Assembly (NCBI GenBank): GCA_051745935.1
Contig: JBNJEM010000122.1
Span: forward strand, 1-14,690
Direction of reading: 5' to 3'
From: JBNJEM01 sp051745935
Lineage (GTDB): Bacteria > Planctomycetota > Planctomycetia > Pirellulales > Pirellulaceae
Length of the DNA: 14,690 nucleotides
This document shows positions 7,064 to 13,822 of this stretch, piece after piece (position 1 is the stretch's first letter; the number at the start of each line of letters is the position of its first letter). The translations under genes and the position numbers were made by a program. Below the pieces are notes generated by a model, which made no database searches, had not been told where the DNA came from, and was given only the letters and a program-made list of their open reading frames with translations.

Positions 7064-7972
7064 CTATGTCGGGGGCAGCTCGATCATGTCCTCGATCCGG
7101 GGATCGCCGTAGCGGGCAGCGGCAGTACGTTGTTCAATGTTCCGACTCACCTGAATACACGACGAACAGTGGACATGCCCCGAGAGAATCAGCAGATGGC
7201 GATGGGGATAATCGTCCATGATTTCTTGGACCACGTCCCCCACGGCCTTGCAGCCGGCATGGGGCGCCCAGGCATCCCAGCGGGTTTTGGTAGGGACGCA
7301 CCGCGGTGCGAATGGGGGCGTGTGCGTCAGCAACACCACGTTCGGCTTTGATTCCAACGCTTTGGGCAAACGCCGCCGAATGTGCCGGGCCGCCCGCTGG
7401 CCCAGCGCGTGGAGTTGCTCGGCGATCGATTCAAGATCGAGGTCCTCGGGCCGGGCCTTTAACTTCATCATCTCCTCTTCGCACACGCCATGTGAACTCA
7501 TGGACGTGAAGCGCCATGGGCCGCGCCGCCACCTCTTCAACTCTTCGATCAGCTTCCAATCGTTGAGCATGATGCGGCTATTGCGCAGGTCCCCGTATCC
7601 CCCGTCGCCCCAGCATCCATGCCCGAGCAGGGCGGTCTGGGAGTTGAGCTCAATGTACTCCATCGTGTCCATGCAATGCAGGTCCGGGGTCGTGGCGGTG
7701 AACGTCCGGAGGGTAGGTAAGACCTGAGCGATCGAACCATGGTAGTAGTCGTGATTGCCCAGCACGAAATAGATGGGCCGGGCCACGTAATCGTTGAGCA
7801 GCGCCAGGTGTTCGTGCAAATAGGGCGATTCGGAAATGTCACCGGAAATCGCTAAGGCGTCAAACGATTCGCTCGCCAACCCCTCCAGCCAGACGCGCAG
7901 ACTCCGCCGGGAACAGGATCCGTCCGAAGACAAGAATACCAAATGCAGGTCGGAGGCCCAGGCAAGCTTCAT
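7064..7972 (-). CDS. Calcineurin-like metallophosphoesterase
   Basis: A 302-residue cytoplasmic phosphoesterase with the full metal-binding set of the family, in order: SDLHL (D8, H10), SGD (about 43-45), GNHD (72-75), LTHTPP (His about 217) and SGHVH (264-268). These residues bind a two-metal centre that hydrolyses phosphomono- or diesters; the substrate cannot be read from sequence. A long insert between GNHD and LTHTPP (about residues 80-210) includes a Gly-rich GHGCWGDGGYGD loop and charged helices. I place the start at the ATG at 7972, because AGGTGG lies five bases upstream; an in-frame GTG at 7981 is the alternative. The BON-domain gene ends 36 bases upstream on the same strand, suggesting a two-gene operon. 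There is no signal peptide. Confidence 0.92.
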   Translation of the reverse strand: MKLAWASDLHLVFLSSDGSCSRRSLRVWLEGLASESFDALAISGDISESPYLHEHLALLNDYVARPIYFVLGNHDYYHGSIAQVLPTLRTFTATTPDLHCMDTMEYIELNSQTALLGHGCWGDGGYGDLRNSRIMLNDWKLIEELKRWRRGPWRFTSMSSHGVCEEEMMKLKARPEDLDLESIAEQLHALGQRAARHIRRRLPKALESKPNVVLLTHTPPFAPRCVPTKTRWDAWAPHAGCKAVGDVVQEIMDDYPHRHLLILSGHVHCSSCIQVSRNIEQRTAAARYGDPRIEDMIELPPT

Positions 7973-8008
7973 TCGTTCCACCTGGAGGCTGCTGGCCAGC
8001 CAACACGT

Positions 8009-8302
8009 CTACCGGTGGCGAACACTGCTCAATCCCGCCGCCGACACCACGTCCACGCGATTCTCAATCCGATCCACCCTCGGAACTTTTTTTACGATTG
8101 ACTGAAGAACCTGTTTTAGGTAAAAGCTTGGCACACTGCCTCGAAGTGTCAGTACTCCGTCTTCATACTCGCACGCGATCTCGCGCCAATGACGCGTGAA
8201 GTGACAACTATGCGCCAGCGCTCTCCGTACCTGGTTCAAAACGTCCTCGGCTTCTTCGACTGCCTCGTCGATGCGAATGCGATTGTCCATCATGCTTTCC
8301 AT
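8009..8302 (-). CDS. Small BON-domain protein
   Basis: A 97-residue protein that is almost entirely one BON domain: an N-terminal helix (IDEAVEEAEDVLNQVRRALAHS), the strand segment IACEYEDGVLTLRGSV, then LKQVLQSIVKKVPRVDRIENRVDVV. The GxLxLxGxV-type strand and the following helix ending in V.N.V are typical. BON domains bind phospholipid or other surfaces and often occur in periplasmic proteins such as OsmY, but this one lacks a signal peptide and probably stays in the cytoplasm. Single-domain versions are common in planctomycetes. The start at 8302 has AAGG seven bases upstream, and a methionine at residue 5 is an alternative. The metallophosphoesterase follows 36 bases downstream. Confidence 0.85.
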   Translation of the reverse strand: MESMMDNRIRIDEAVEEAEDVLNQVRRALAHSCHFTRHWREIACEYEDGVLTLRGSVPSFYLKQVLQSIVKKVPRVDRIENRVDVVSAAGLSSVRHR

Positions 8303-8972
8303 CGCAATCCCTTTCCTTGTGCAAAGCTACCCCAGTAATTCGCTCCGACTCCCCAAAGGAATCCACTCCTACTTCAACTTAGAATATCCGGGACAAATGC
8401 GGGAATACAACACCAATTCGGATTTTCTGGAAAAGTTCCCACTGTCCAGTTAGAAATGCTAGCACGCCCCAAGCACGCATCGCATCGCTTGACTCGCGAC
8501 CCGTGATGCAGCCTACACCTGGGCTCCCATTTACACAACCGTGCCTTATTCGATGTTTGGGGCCGGCGTGACACAACCCACCAGCGGCCCGGGAGACTTC
8601 CATCCGCCATGCCCATTCGCCCCACAAATGCCCAGCATGTTCGTGTCCTTTGCCATGGCGTGGAACATGCCCCTGACCGCGCGAGACCGACCGGGGGGGC
8701 TCTGAAACGCAGGCTCCGTGCTAGCAACTTCTGACGCGTTGCGGCGGAGACGATGTCCGTCCAAAATAGGCCAGAACCTGGGCGGGACAAGATTGGGCAT
8801 CGGTCGTCCACACGTTCCCCCGGGCCGGCGGATCCGGCTCGCGGCACTCGTGTTCGTCACGGCTTCACCGGGGGGCTCGGTAGAAACCGCGCCCCTATCG
8901 CAGTCTCGCCAGGTCGGCGAAAGACCACGGGCAGAGCTAGTGCCAGCCGAATTCTGGCCGGGACAAAGAACT
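8303..8972. other. Spacer without a supported gene
   Basis: Minus- and plus-strand frames of 80-180 residues are open, but all read as low-complexity Arg/Pro/Gly-rich sequence with no domain or good start. I see no RNA gene. The segment directly precedes repeat copy B. Confidence 0.45.
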
Positions 8973-9077
8973 ATACCGGTCGCGGATGACTTTCTCCGCC
9001 GCGAGTCCGACCAAGGGGAGGACGGCTTGCGTCGGGCAACTTTCCACCCGGAAAAATCCAACCGCCTGAAATATAAT
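8973..9077 (+). repeat. Dispersed 105-bp repeat, copy B
   Basis: Same length and strand as copy A (1321-1425), with five substitutions by eye and no gaps. Four of the five would change an amino acid in the shared open frame, so the similarity is not obviously kept by protein selection. It ends 16 bp before the long inverted repeat at 9094-9220. Confidence 0.85.
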
Positions 9078-9093
9078 CTCAGCAAACCGTGCC

Positions 9094-9220
9094 CTTTAGC
9101 CGATTGGCGGCGAGGGCGTCAGCCTTTCCAGGCTCACCGCGGTTGGCAGGGAATCTTACCGGACTTCGCCATCTTGACGGGTTTCGGGCTAGAAGTCTGA
9201 CGGACGCCAATCGGCTAAAG
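9094..9220. repeat. 127-bp long inverted-repeat (hairpin) element
   Basis: A perfect 16-bp inverted repeat, ctttagccgattggcg (9094-9109) and cgccaatcggctaaag (9205-9220), bounds the element. After a short bulge a second pairing, cgtcag (9117-9122) with ctgacg (9197-9202), extends the stem. It lies between repeat copy B and the 3' end of the small secreted protein gene. It may be a mobile non-coding repeat unit or a large transcript hairpin. Confidence 0.75.
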
Positions 9221-9241
9221 AAACACACCGGACCACATGGG

Positions 9242-9511
9242 CTAGAGGTCCAGCATGAGGGAGAGGTCCAGCATGCGTGAGACGTCTTCAAATGACGGCA
9301 AGAGTTGGCCCCGGTAGTACAAACGGCGAACGGTGTTTCCATACACGTGAAACAAACGATAAGGCCGATCAAGGACATGCATGTTGCGAATCTGCTCTCG
9401 CTCCGCCCCAAAGCGAATGATGCCGCCCTCCCAGCCAGGCTCGGCGCCAGTCGCGGCGTTGGCCGTGGCAAGCGACCCTAGAATCACCAGTAGCCAAACG
9501 TGCTTTTTCAT
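9242..9511 (-). CDS. Small secreted protein of unknown function
   Basis: An 89-residue protein beginning MKKHVWLLVILGSLATANAATGA, a textbook Sec signal peptide, with likely cleavage near residues 19-23. The mature part is basic and tyrosine-rich (LDRPYRLFHVYGNTVRRLYYRGQ), a pattern I associate loosely with small exported planctomycete proteins, without a known function. I choose the ATG at 9511 because the signal peptide begins there; the longer in-frame form to 9562 adds a basic tail. The upstream stretch is AAGAAGAC-rich, a weak ribosome binding site. The C-terminus ends MLDLSLMLDL, produced by an 18-bp tandem duplication (14-bp identical cores at 9244-9257 and 9262-9275). Confidence 0.7.
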   Translation of the reverse strand: MKKHVWLLVILGSLATANAATGAEPGWEGGIIRFGAEREQIRNMHVLDRPYRLFHVYGNTVRRLYYRGQLLPSFEDVSRMLDLSLMLDL

Positions 9512-9664
9512 TGTATGTCTTCTTCTTTTTCCGGTGTCGGTAGAGCAAAGGACGGAGTGCACCTCTGCTTATCCCTGTCGGCAAACCGCGCCGCGATCGG
9601 CCCCTGGCGGCCATGGTGCCCCCTGGATATTGCCTTTGACTGAGTGCAGTATGGAGGTCAACTC

Positions 9665-9892
9665 ATGCCTCGAACGCGCGAGGACTGGTTCGCCACGCCG
9701 ATAAACGCGGTGGAAATCGCTTCACGAAGCCGGGAGCCGTGCTGCAGGATCTGGCCTTCGGCAGCGGGCTCAGAGGGACGCTCCTCGTCGTCAATGTACA
9801 CTTCAGGCGGTTGGATTTGTCCGGATGGAAAGCTGCCCGACGCAAGCCGTCCTCCCGTTGGTCGGACTCGCGGCGGACAAAGTCATCCGTGA
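9665..9892 (+). pseudogene. Short ORF with strong ribosome binding site, interrupted by repeat copy C
   Basis: ATG at 9665 is preceded by GGAGGT six bases upstream, the best ribosome binding site in this part of the window. The first 25 or so residues (MPRTREDWFATPINAVEIAS) look like a genuine N-terminus. From about residue 44 the frame enters repeat copy C and becomes Arg/Pro/Gly-rich before stopping at 9892. I read this as the start of a gene whose remainder was replaced or disrupted when the repeat arrived. A real 75-residue protein or a chance site is possible. No family is recognised. Confidence 0.35.
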
Positions 9893-9899
9893 CCGGTAC
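9795..9899 (-). repeat. Dispersed 105-bp repeat, copy C
   Basis: On the minus strand this matches copy A over the full 105 bases with about 12 differences by eye, most of them at the two ends. It is inverted relative to copies A and B, and only about 720 bp from copy B. Confidence 0.85.
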
Positions 9900-10094
9900 A
9901 ACTGAGAAAAGTATATGACATAAGTCGTGGTCCCGCGGTATCAGAAAGCCAGAATCCGGCGAGCGAATCTCGCGTTCGCCTTCCGACAATGGAAGGTCTT
10001 TTCGAGTTTAACGATTACGCGGACTCTGCCGCCCCTTACGTTGAGCCTCGCCCTCTCGCATCCTGCCCGGCATGCGCCCACGCCTGCGTGCTCT

Positions 10095-10502
10095 TCAGGG
10101 GGATTTGGGATCGAGAGGCAATACCCACGCTTCACGTCGAACAAAACGTAAACAGGCATTGAGGACTTCCACGTCGTCCCGCAACCCCCCAATTTGGAAG
10201 TCGTGGCACTTATCGTCGCTTTTTGTAAAGTAGCGGAGAACGCCGCGGAGCCAAGACTGTTCGGTGGGCGAGAAGGAATCCCACTCCGACACAATGCGGT
10301 CCAGGACGCGGCAGATCGACTGGGCCAATGCCGTGTCGATGTGTGGGCATCGGGTCCGCGCGCTTTGGACGTCTTCCAAGTGAGCGTAGGCGGTCTGCAG
10401 CAATTGCTCGGGAGCCAACAGTTGGCCGCGGCGGACGTGCTCTGTCAACTGCTCCAACTGCGGCTCGTTTAGCCCCGCGGGACGGGGTAGCTGTTCATTC
10501 AC
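10095..10502 (-). CDS. YkvA/DUF1232-like hypothetical protein
   Basis: A 135-residue soluble protein starting at a GTG at 10502, chosen because AGGAG lies seven bases upstream. In-frame ATG codons at 10532 and 10526 lack such a site. The N-terminal two thirds are helical (LNEPQLEQLTEHVRRGQLL). The C-terminal segment LRYFTKSDDKCHDFQIGGLRDDVEVLNA resembles the DUF1232 (YkvA) pattern of a hydrophobic YF turn, a D/P-rich link and a G-x-x-DD-x-x-V helix, but the usual IPD core is degenerate and no transmembrane helix is seen. The function of this family is unknown. It stands alone on the minus strand, with spacers of several hundred bases on both sides. Confidence 0.65.
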   Translation of the reverse strand: MNEQLPRPAGLNEPQLEQLTEHVRRGQLLAPEQLLQTAYAHLEDVQSARTRCPHIDTALAQSICRVLDRIVSEWDSFSPTEQSWLRGVLRYFTKSDDKCHDFQIGGLRDDVEVLNACLRFVRREAWVLPLDPKSP

Positions 10503-10983
10503 GATCGTGCTCCTCGAACACTTCATTCGCATGACTTCGCGCGATTGCGATCAACAACGACACACATGGTGTCAAGGATTTCCCCGACCGATAGCCGAGG
10601 CCCGGTGCGACATGATTGCCTGCCGGTATGACTGCCTGCCGGTTGTGTCACGCCTTGCACCAGGCCCGTCTTTCGTCGTGAAAAGCCCCGATACAGCGCC
10701 CCCCGAAGGTTTCTCCCGGACGCAAAGGCAGGCCCCTATCCGCTGCCGGTCGCCTCGCGCCCCCCCCAAAGTGTGTCCCAGAGCGAGGCGCCGGCGGCTC
10801 AAGCCATCGCCCGACGTGATGCGACTCCCGCGTGATGGGGCGCGGATGGCACGTGTCGGAGACTCACTGGCCAAGCCAGTCCACTCGGCCACGGCAACGT
10901 CCCCTGAGTGGCGTTGACCACTGCGTCAGTGTAGAATGGAACTCACCCTGCTGGTAGTACATTGTATCGTATTATTGTGTATG
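10503..10983. other. Spacer without a supported gene
   Basis: Open frames on both strands are Arg/Pro-rich and lack starts and domains. A short direct repeat (tgcctgccggt) occurs at about 10618-10628 and 10634-10644. The last 70 bases before the 117-bp element turn AT-rich (ttgtatcgtattattgtgta). Confidence 0.4.
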
Positions 10984-11100
10984 TTAACGGGACAGCGCCA
11001 CTTCGACACTTCGCCGCCGGCACGGGGCCGGTGGAGCTAAAACATTCCATGGTAACGCTTTACCTTCATGAGTTGAACCAAAGTGGCGCTGTCGAATTAA
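10984..11100. mobile_element. 117-bp MITE-like inverted-repeat element flanked by TTAA
   Basis: Perfect 13-bp inverted repeats, gacagcgccactt (10991-11003) and aagtggcgctgtc (11081-11093), are each separated by exactly three bases from a TTAA (10984-10987 and 11097-11100). TTAA could be a 4-bp target duplication or the outer part of the inverted repeat. The interior carries a GC-rich hairpin with arms at 11014-11021 and 11027-11034 (eight pairs, one G-U). No coding capacity is visible. The structure fits a non-autonomous miniature element or a REP-type palindromic unit. Confidence 0.65.
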
Positions 11101-11280
11101 GCTACCGCCCGGAATAAACTGGCGGATCAGTTTCAGCACCAACGGCCGCGACAAGGCGCGTCACACTCCTGGCGAGCGGCCGGAGCACAAAGCGTGAGGA
11201 GGTCATGCCCCATTCACATCCCGGAGATTGATGCGGGAAGCGTTCGATCCGCTGCGGGTCACACGTGTGATCGCGTGGAG

Positions 11281-11385
11281 TGCATACTGCCGTCGATCGG
11301 ATTCGTCCACGTGGAAAGGGGTCCAGTGCAGCCGGTCCTCGCATTGGTCGGGCTCGCGGGGTAGAATCTCCTTTGGCAACGCGGA
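11281..11385 (-). repeat. Divergent relative of the 105-bp repeat, copy D
   Basis: Aligned without gaps to the reverse complement of copy A, about 62% of bases agree by eye, with conserved cores near gtggaaag, ggtcctc and ttggtcgg. In the frame shared with copies A-C it keeps residues such as E-x-DQ-x-ED and FH-x-x-ES-x-R. It lies 118 bp before the Gfo/Idh/MocA start, within the leader of that gene. A frame in phase with that gene happens to be open through it. Confidence 0.55.
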
Positions 11386-11503
11386 CATGATCCTGGCGAC
11401 CTGTGTCACGCCTCTGCAACGATGGTATGATTCGCCGGGTCTTGGTTCCTCTTTCCTTGTTTGTTTTTCCATCGTCGACCATAACCACGAAGGAGTAACT
11501 CAG

Positions 11504-13015
11504 ATGACTCGTTATTCACGACGACGATTTCTCGGCACCTCATTAGCCGCCGGGACCGCCTTTTACGCCGTACCCCATATTGTTCAAGCTCGAAATGCGA
11601 ACGACAAACTGGGGGTCGCCGTGGTCGGCGTTCGGGGACGGGGTGGAAGCCACATTGGCGCGTATCTCGGCGACTCCCGCACCGAGATCAAGTACGTCAT
11701 CGACATTGACGAGAAGGTGGGGCGGAGCCGGGCAAAACAGATTCAGGAGAAACAAGACGTCGCTCCACGATTTGTTCGCGACATGCGAGAAGCGTTCGAT
11801 GATCCGAATGTTGATATCGTGAGCACGGCGACTCCGAACCATTGGCACGCGCTCTGCGGTGTCTGGGCCATGCAAGCGGGCAAAGACGTCTACATCGAGA
11901 AGCCGATATCGCACGACGTTGCCGAAGGCAGCGCGCTGGTGGCGGCGGCCAAGAAGTACGATCGCGTGTGCCAGGTGGGGACCCAGTGCCGATCGAACCC
12001 GGCAATCCAGGATGCCGTGAAGTTCATGCAGGAAGAGCAAGGGATTGGGAGCGTCCGTTTCGCTCGGGGGTTGTGTTACAAACGCCGGAAATCGATCGGC
12101 CCGTTGGGGGATTATCCGATTCCTCCCGAAGTCGATTTCAACCTCTGGTCCGGTCCAGCCATTTACACGGACCCGAAACTGACTCGATCTCGTTTCCATT
12201 ACGATTGGCACTGGCAACGGCTGTACGGCAATGGCGATTCCGGCAACCAGGGACCTCACCAATTCGATATCGCCCGCTGGGGGCTGGGCGTGATGACGCA
12301 CCCGGTCAGCGTCATCACCTACGGGGGACGACTCGGCTATAAGGCGGAGCGGAACGATCCCGACTATGTCGACGCTGGCGACACGCCCAACACGGAAGTG
12401 TCCATCTTCGATTACGGGGATAAGTGCATCGTCTTTGAAACCCGTGGATTATCGGTCAATGATTCGGCTGACGAGGAACTGAACAAGCTGTTCAAGTCGA
12501 CCAAGGGCAACAAGATCGGCGTGGTGTTTTACGGTACGGATGGCTATCTCGTGCAGCGGTCCTACACGCACTGCATTGCCTACGACAAGGACATGAACGT
12601 CATCAAGGAGTTCAAGGGAGGCGGCAATCACTATGGCAATTTCCTGGATGCCTGCGTGAGCCGAGACCCGGAGACGCTCAACTCCGATGCCCTGGAAGGC
12701 CACCTTTCCGCCTCGCTGGCGCACCTGGGGAACATCTCCTATTATCTGGGCGAAAAGAACTTCATTGCCCCCGACGAGTTGAAGCAGACCGTCTCCGGCG
12801 TCAAGTCGCTCGATAACAACGTGGCGACAGCGGAACGCACGATCCAACACTTGAGAGACAACGACGTCGATCTGAAGAAATATCCGCTTTCGCTGGGGCC
12901 GAAACTGACGTTTGACCCACGGCGGGAAGTCTTCCCCGATTCGGCTGAAGCCACGGAAATGGTCTCGCGCAAGTACCGCGAACCGTTTGTTTGTCCTTCA
13001 AAGGATAACGTGTAG
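11504..13015 (+). CDS. Tat-exported Gfo/Idh/MocA family oxidoreductase
   Basis: A 503-residue protein. The N-terminus MTRYSRRRFLGTSLAAGTAF is a Tat signal (S-R-R-R-F-L), so the protein is probably folded with its cofactor before export. The Rossmann domain follows: VAVVGVRGRGG (38-48) for NAD(P), the acidic strand-end VIDID, STATPNHWH (about 107-115) and the family EKP motif (132-134). The C-terminal alpha/beta domain contains GPHQFDIARWGLG, whose histidine aligns with the usual catalytic position. Members oxidise or reduce sugars and related polyols; the substrate here is unknown. Planctomycetes carry many Tat-borne paralogues. The start is set by AAGGAG eight bases upstream and by the Tat signal; an in-frame extension to 11228 only reads through repeat copy D. 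It is monocistronic, with a terminator 36 bases downstream. Confidence 0.95.
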   Translation: MTRYSRRRFLGTSLAAGTAFYAVPHIVQARNANDKLGVAVVGVRGRGGSHIGAYLGDSRTEIKYVIDIDEKVGRSRAKQIQEKQDVAPRFVRDMREAFDDPNVDIVSTATPNHWHALCGVWAMQAGKDVYIEKPISHDVAEGSALVAAAKKYDRVCQVGTQCRSNPAIQDAVKFMQEEQGIGSVRFARGLCYKRRKSIGPLGDYPIPPEVDFNLWSGPAIYTDPKLTRSRFHYDWHWQRLYGNGDSGNQGPHQFDIARWGLGVMTHPVSVITYGGRLGYKAERNDPDYVDAGDTPNTEVSIFDYGDKCIVFETRGLSVNDSADEELNKLFKSTKGNKIGVVFYGTDGYLVQRSYTHCIAYDKDMNVIKEFKGGGNHYGNFLDACVSRDPETLNSDALEGHLSASLAHLGNISYYLGEKNFIAPDELKQTVSGVKSLDNNVATAERTIQHLRDNDVDLKKYPLSLGPKLTFDPRREVFPDSAEATEMVSRKYREPFVCPSKDNV

Positions 13016-13025
13016 CTGAAATCGC

Positions 13026-13376
13026 TCATGAGCCGTCAGCATGAAACCGTTCCGCCGCTTGGCTGGACCCCTTTCGGGCTCCAGCTAACGCGGCGGCTTT
13101 TTGATCGGCTTCCAAGCGTTCACCAGCAAACTTCCGTTCGGCCGACAAAGAAGTTAAAGCGTCGACAACGGCAAAGGTGGGGAAGCGACCCTGTTGCTGA
13201 GCGAGCGCGGGACGGGCTTCCATTTCCGACAACGCTAAACGCGAGCGGAGCAGCCAGTGCACGGTTTCCACTTCCCTCGCGTGCTGCCATGACTCGGTCA
13301 CTGTGTACAGGCCCTCACCCCACACTGGCTCCGTTCGCTCAGTCTCAAGGCAGTTGATACGCGACCGATGTCGCAC
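13026..13376 (-). CDS. Doubtful hypothetical ORF opposite the terminator
   Basis: A 116-residue minus-strand frame with fairly natural amino-acid usage (WLLRSRLALSEMEARPALAQQQ, then FAVVDALTSLSAERKFAGERLEADQKAAALAG), which would form a charged helix. Its last 25 or so residues are simply the reverse reading of the strong plus-strand terminator, and there is no good ribosome binding site at its start. It may be the decayed end of an older gene. I recognise no family. Confidence 0.25.
   Translation of the reverse strand: MRHRSRINCLETERTEPVWGEGLYTVTESWQHAREVETVHWLLRSRLALSEMEARPALAQQQGRFPTFAVVDALTSLSAERKFAGERLEADQKAAALAGARKGSSQAAERFHADGS
13052..13102 (+). terminator. Intrinsic terminator of the Gfo/Idh/MocA gene
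   Basis: The outer stem CCGCCGC (13052-13058) pairs with GCGGCGG (13090-13096). The inner stem GCTGGA (13062-13067) pairs with TCCAGC (13080-13085). The hairpin is followed immediately by CTTTTT (13097-13102). It begins 36 bases after the stop codon, which is ideal placement. The T run is only on the plus-strand side. Confidence 0.85.
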
Positions 13377-13419
13377 ACCCTTTCAATCTTTCATTCCGTG
13401 TCAGGAATATATCGCTCAC

Positions 13420-13569
13420 TCAGCCAGTGCCACCCGACGTCTCCCACCGATTGTCACCCCGGTAGTCCTTGTACGAGAAGTACACCTCGCCATCCTCGAT
13501 CTTGATGAGCCGATCGTTGGCGATCACGACCCGTTTGGCATAGCGGGCCAGATAGCCGACCACCTTCTT
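13420..13569 (-). pseudogene. IS91-family transposase fragment
   Basis: On the minus strand an open stretch of 49 residues between two stops reads KKVVGYLARYAKRVVIAND, then RLIKIEDGEVYFSYKDYRGD. The order YLxRYxxRVxIxNxRL...DGxVxFxYKDY is characteristic of the Y2 (HUH) transposases of IS91/IS801-type elements, in the part after the catalytic tyrosines. The intact protein is several hundred residues long, so this is a small internal scrap. The frame ends in TSGGTG and a stop, unrelated to the usual continuation. No element ends are visible. Confidence 0.75.
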
Positions 13570-13583
13570 CTAAGTATACGAAA

Positions 13584-13822
13584 TCACTCGATAGTCACAG
13601 TGTATTCTTCCGTGACAGGCTCTGACTGCGTCGGCAAGGTCTTTTCGAATTTAATGGTCGCTTTTCCAGCGGCTGTTCCTCGAAATAGAAATTCCTTCTT
13701 CAGAACTCCGACTAAAGATTGGCCTTCTTCGTTTACCTCCTTGATTTTCGCGCTACACAAATGCTTTACAGGCCCATCGATTTTGGGTTCACTAATAGTC
13801 CCGCCAGAGATCACAGAAACAG
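13584..13822 (-). pseudogene. 3' fragment of an Ig-fold, chagasin-like inhibitor gene
   Basis: About 79 residues are open to the stop at 13584. The C-terminal part (GQSLVGVLKKEFLFRGTAAGKATIKFEK, ending EEYTVTIE) has the strand pattern of chagasin-type (I42) cysteine protease inhibitors. The matching features are a VG-x-x-K strand, F-x-F-x-x-TAAGKA, and a final alternating strand. The defining N-terminal NPTTG loop is absent, and upstream the frame merges into the recombinase pseudogene. This looks like the tail of a truncated gene. A GTG at 13814 could start a short product but has no ribosome binding site. The family assignment is tentative. Confidence 0.45.

Noticed and set aside
11228..11503. 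N-terminal extension of the Gfo/Idh/MocA frame by 92 codons
   Set aside because: The Tat signal and AAGGAG site place the start at 11504; the extension is the reverse reading of repeat copy D.
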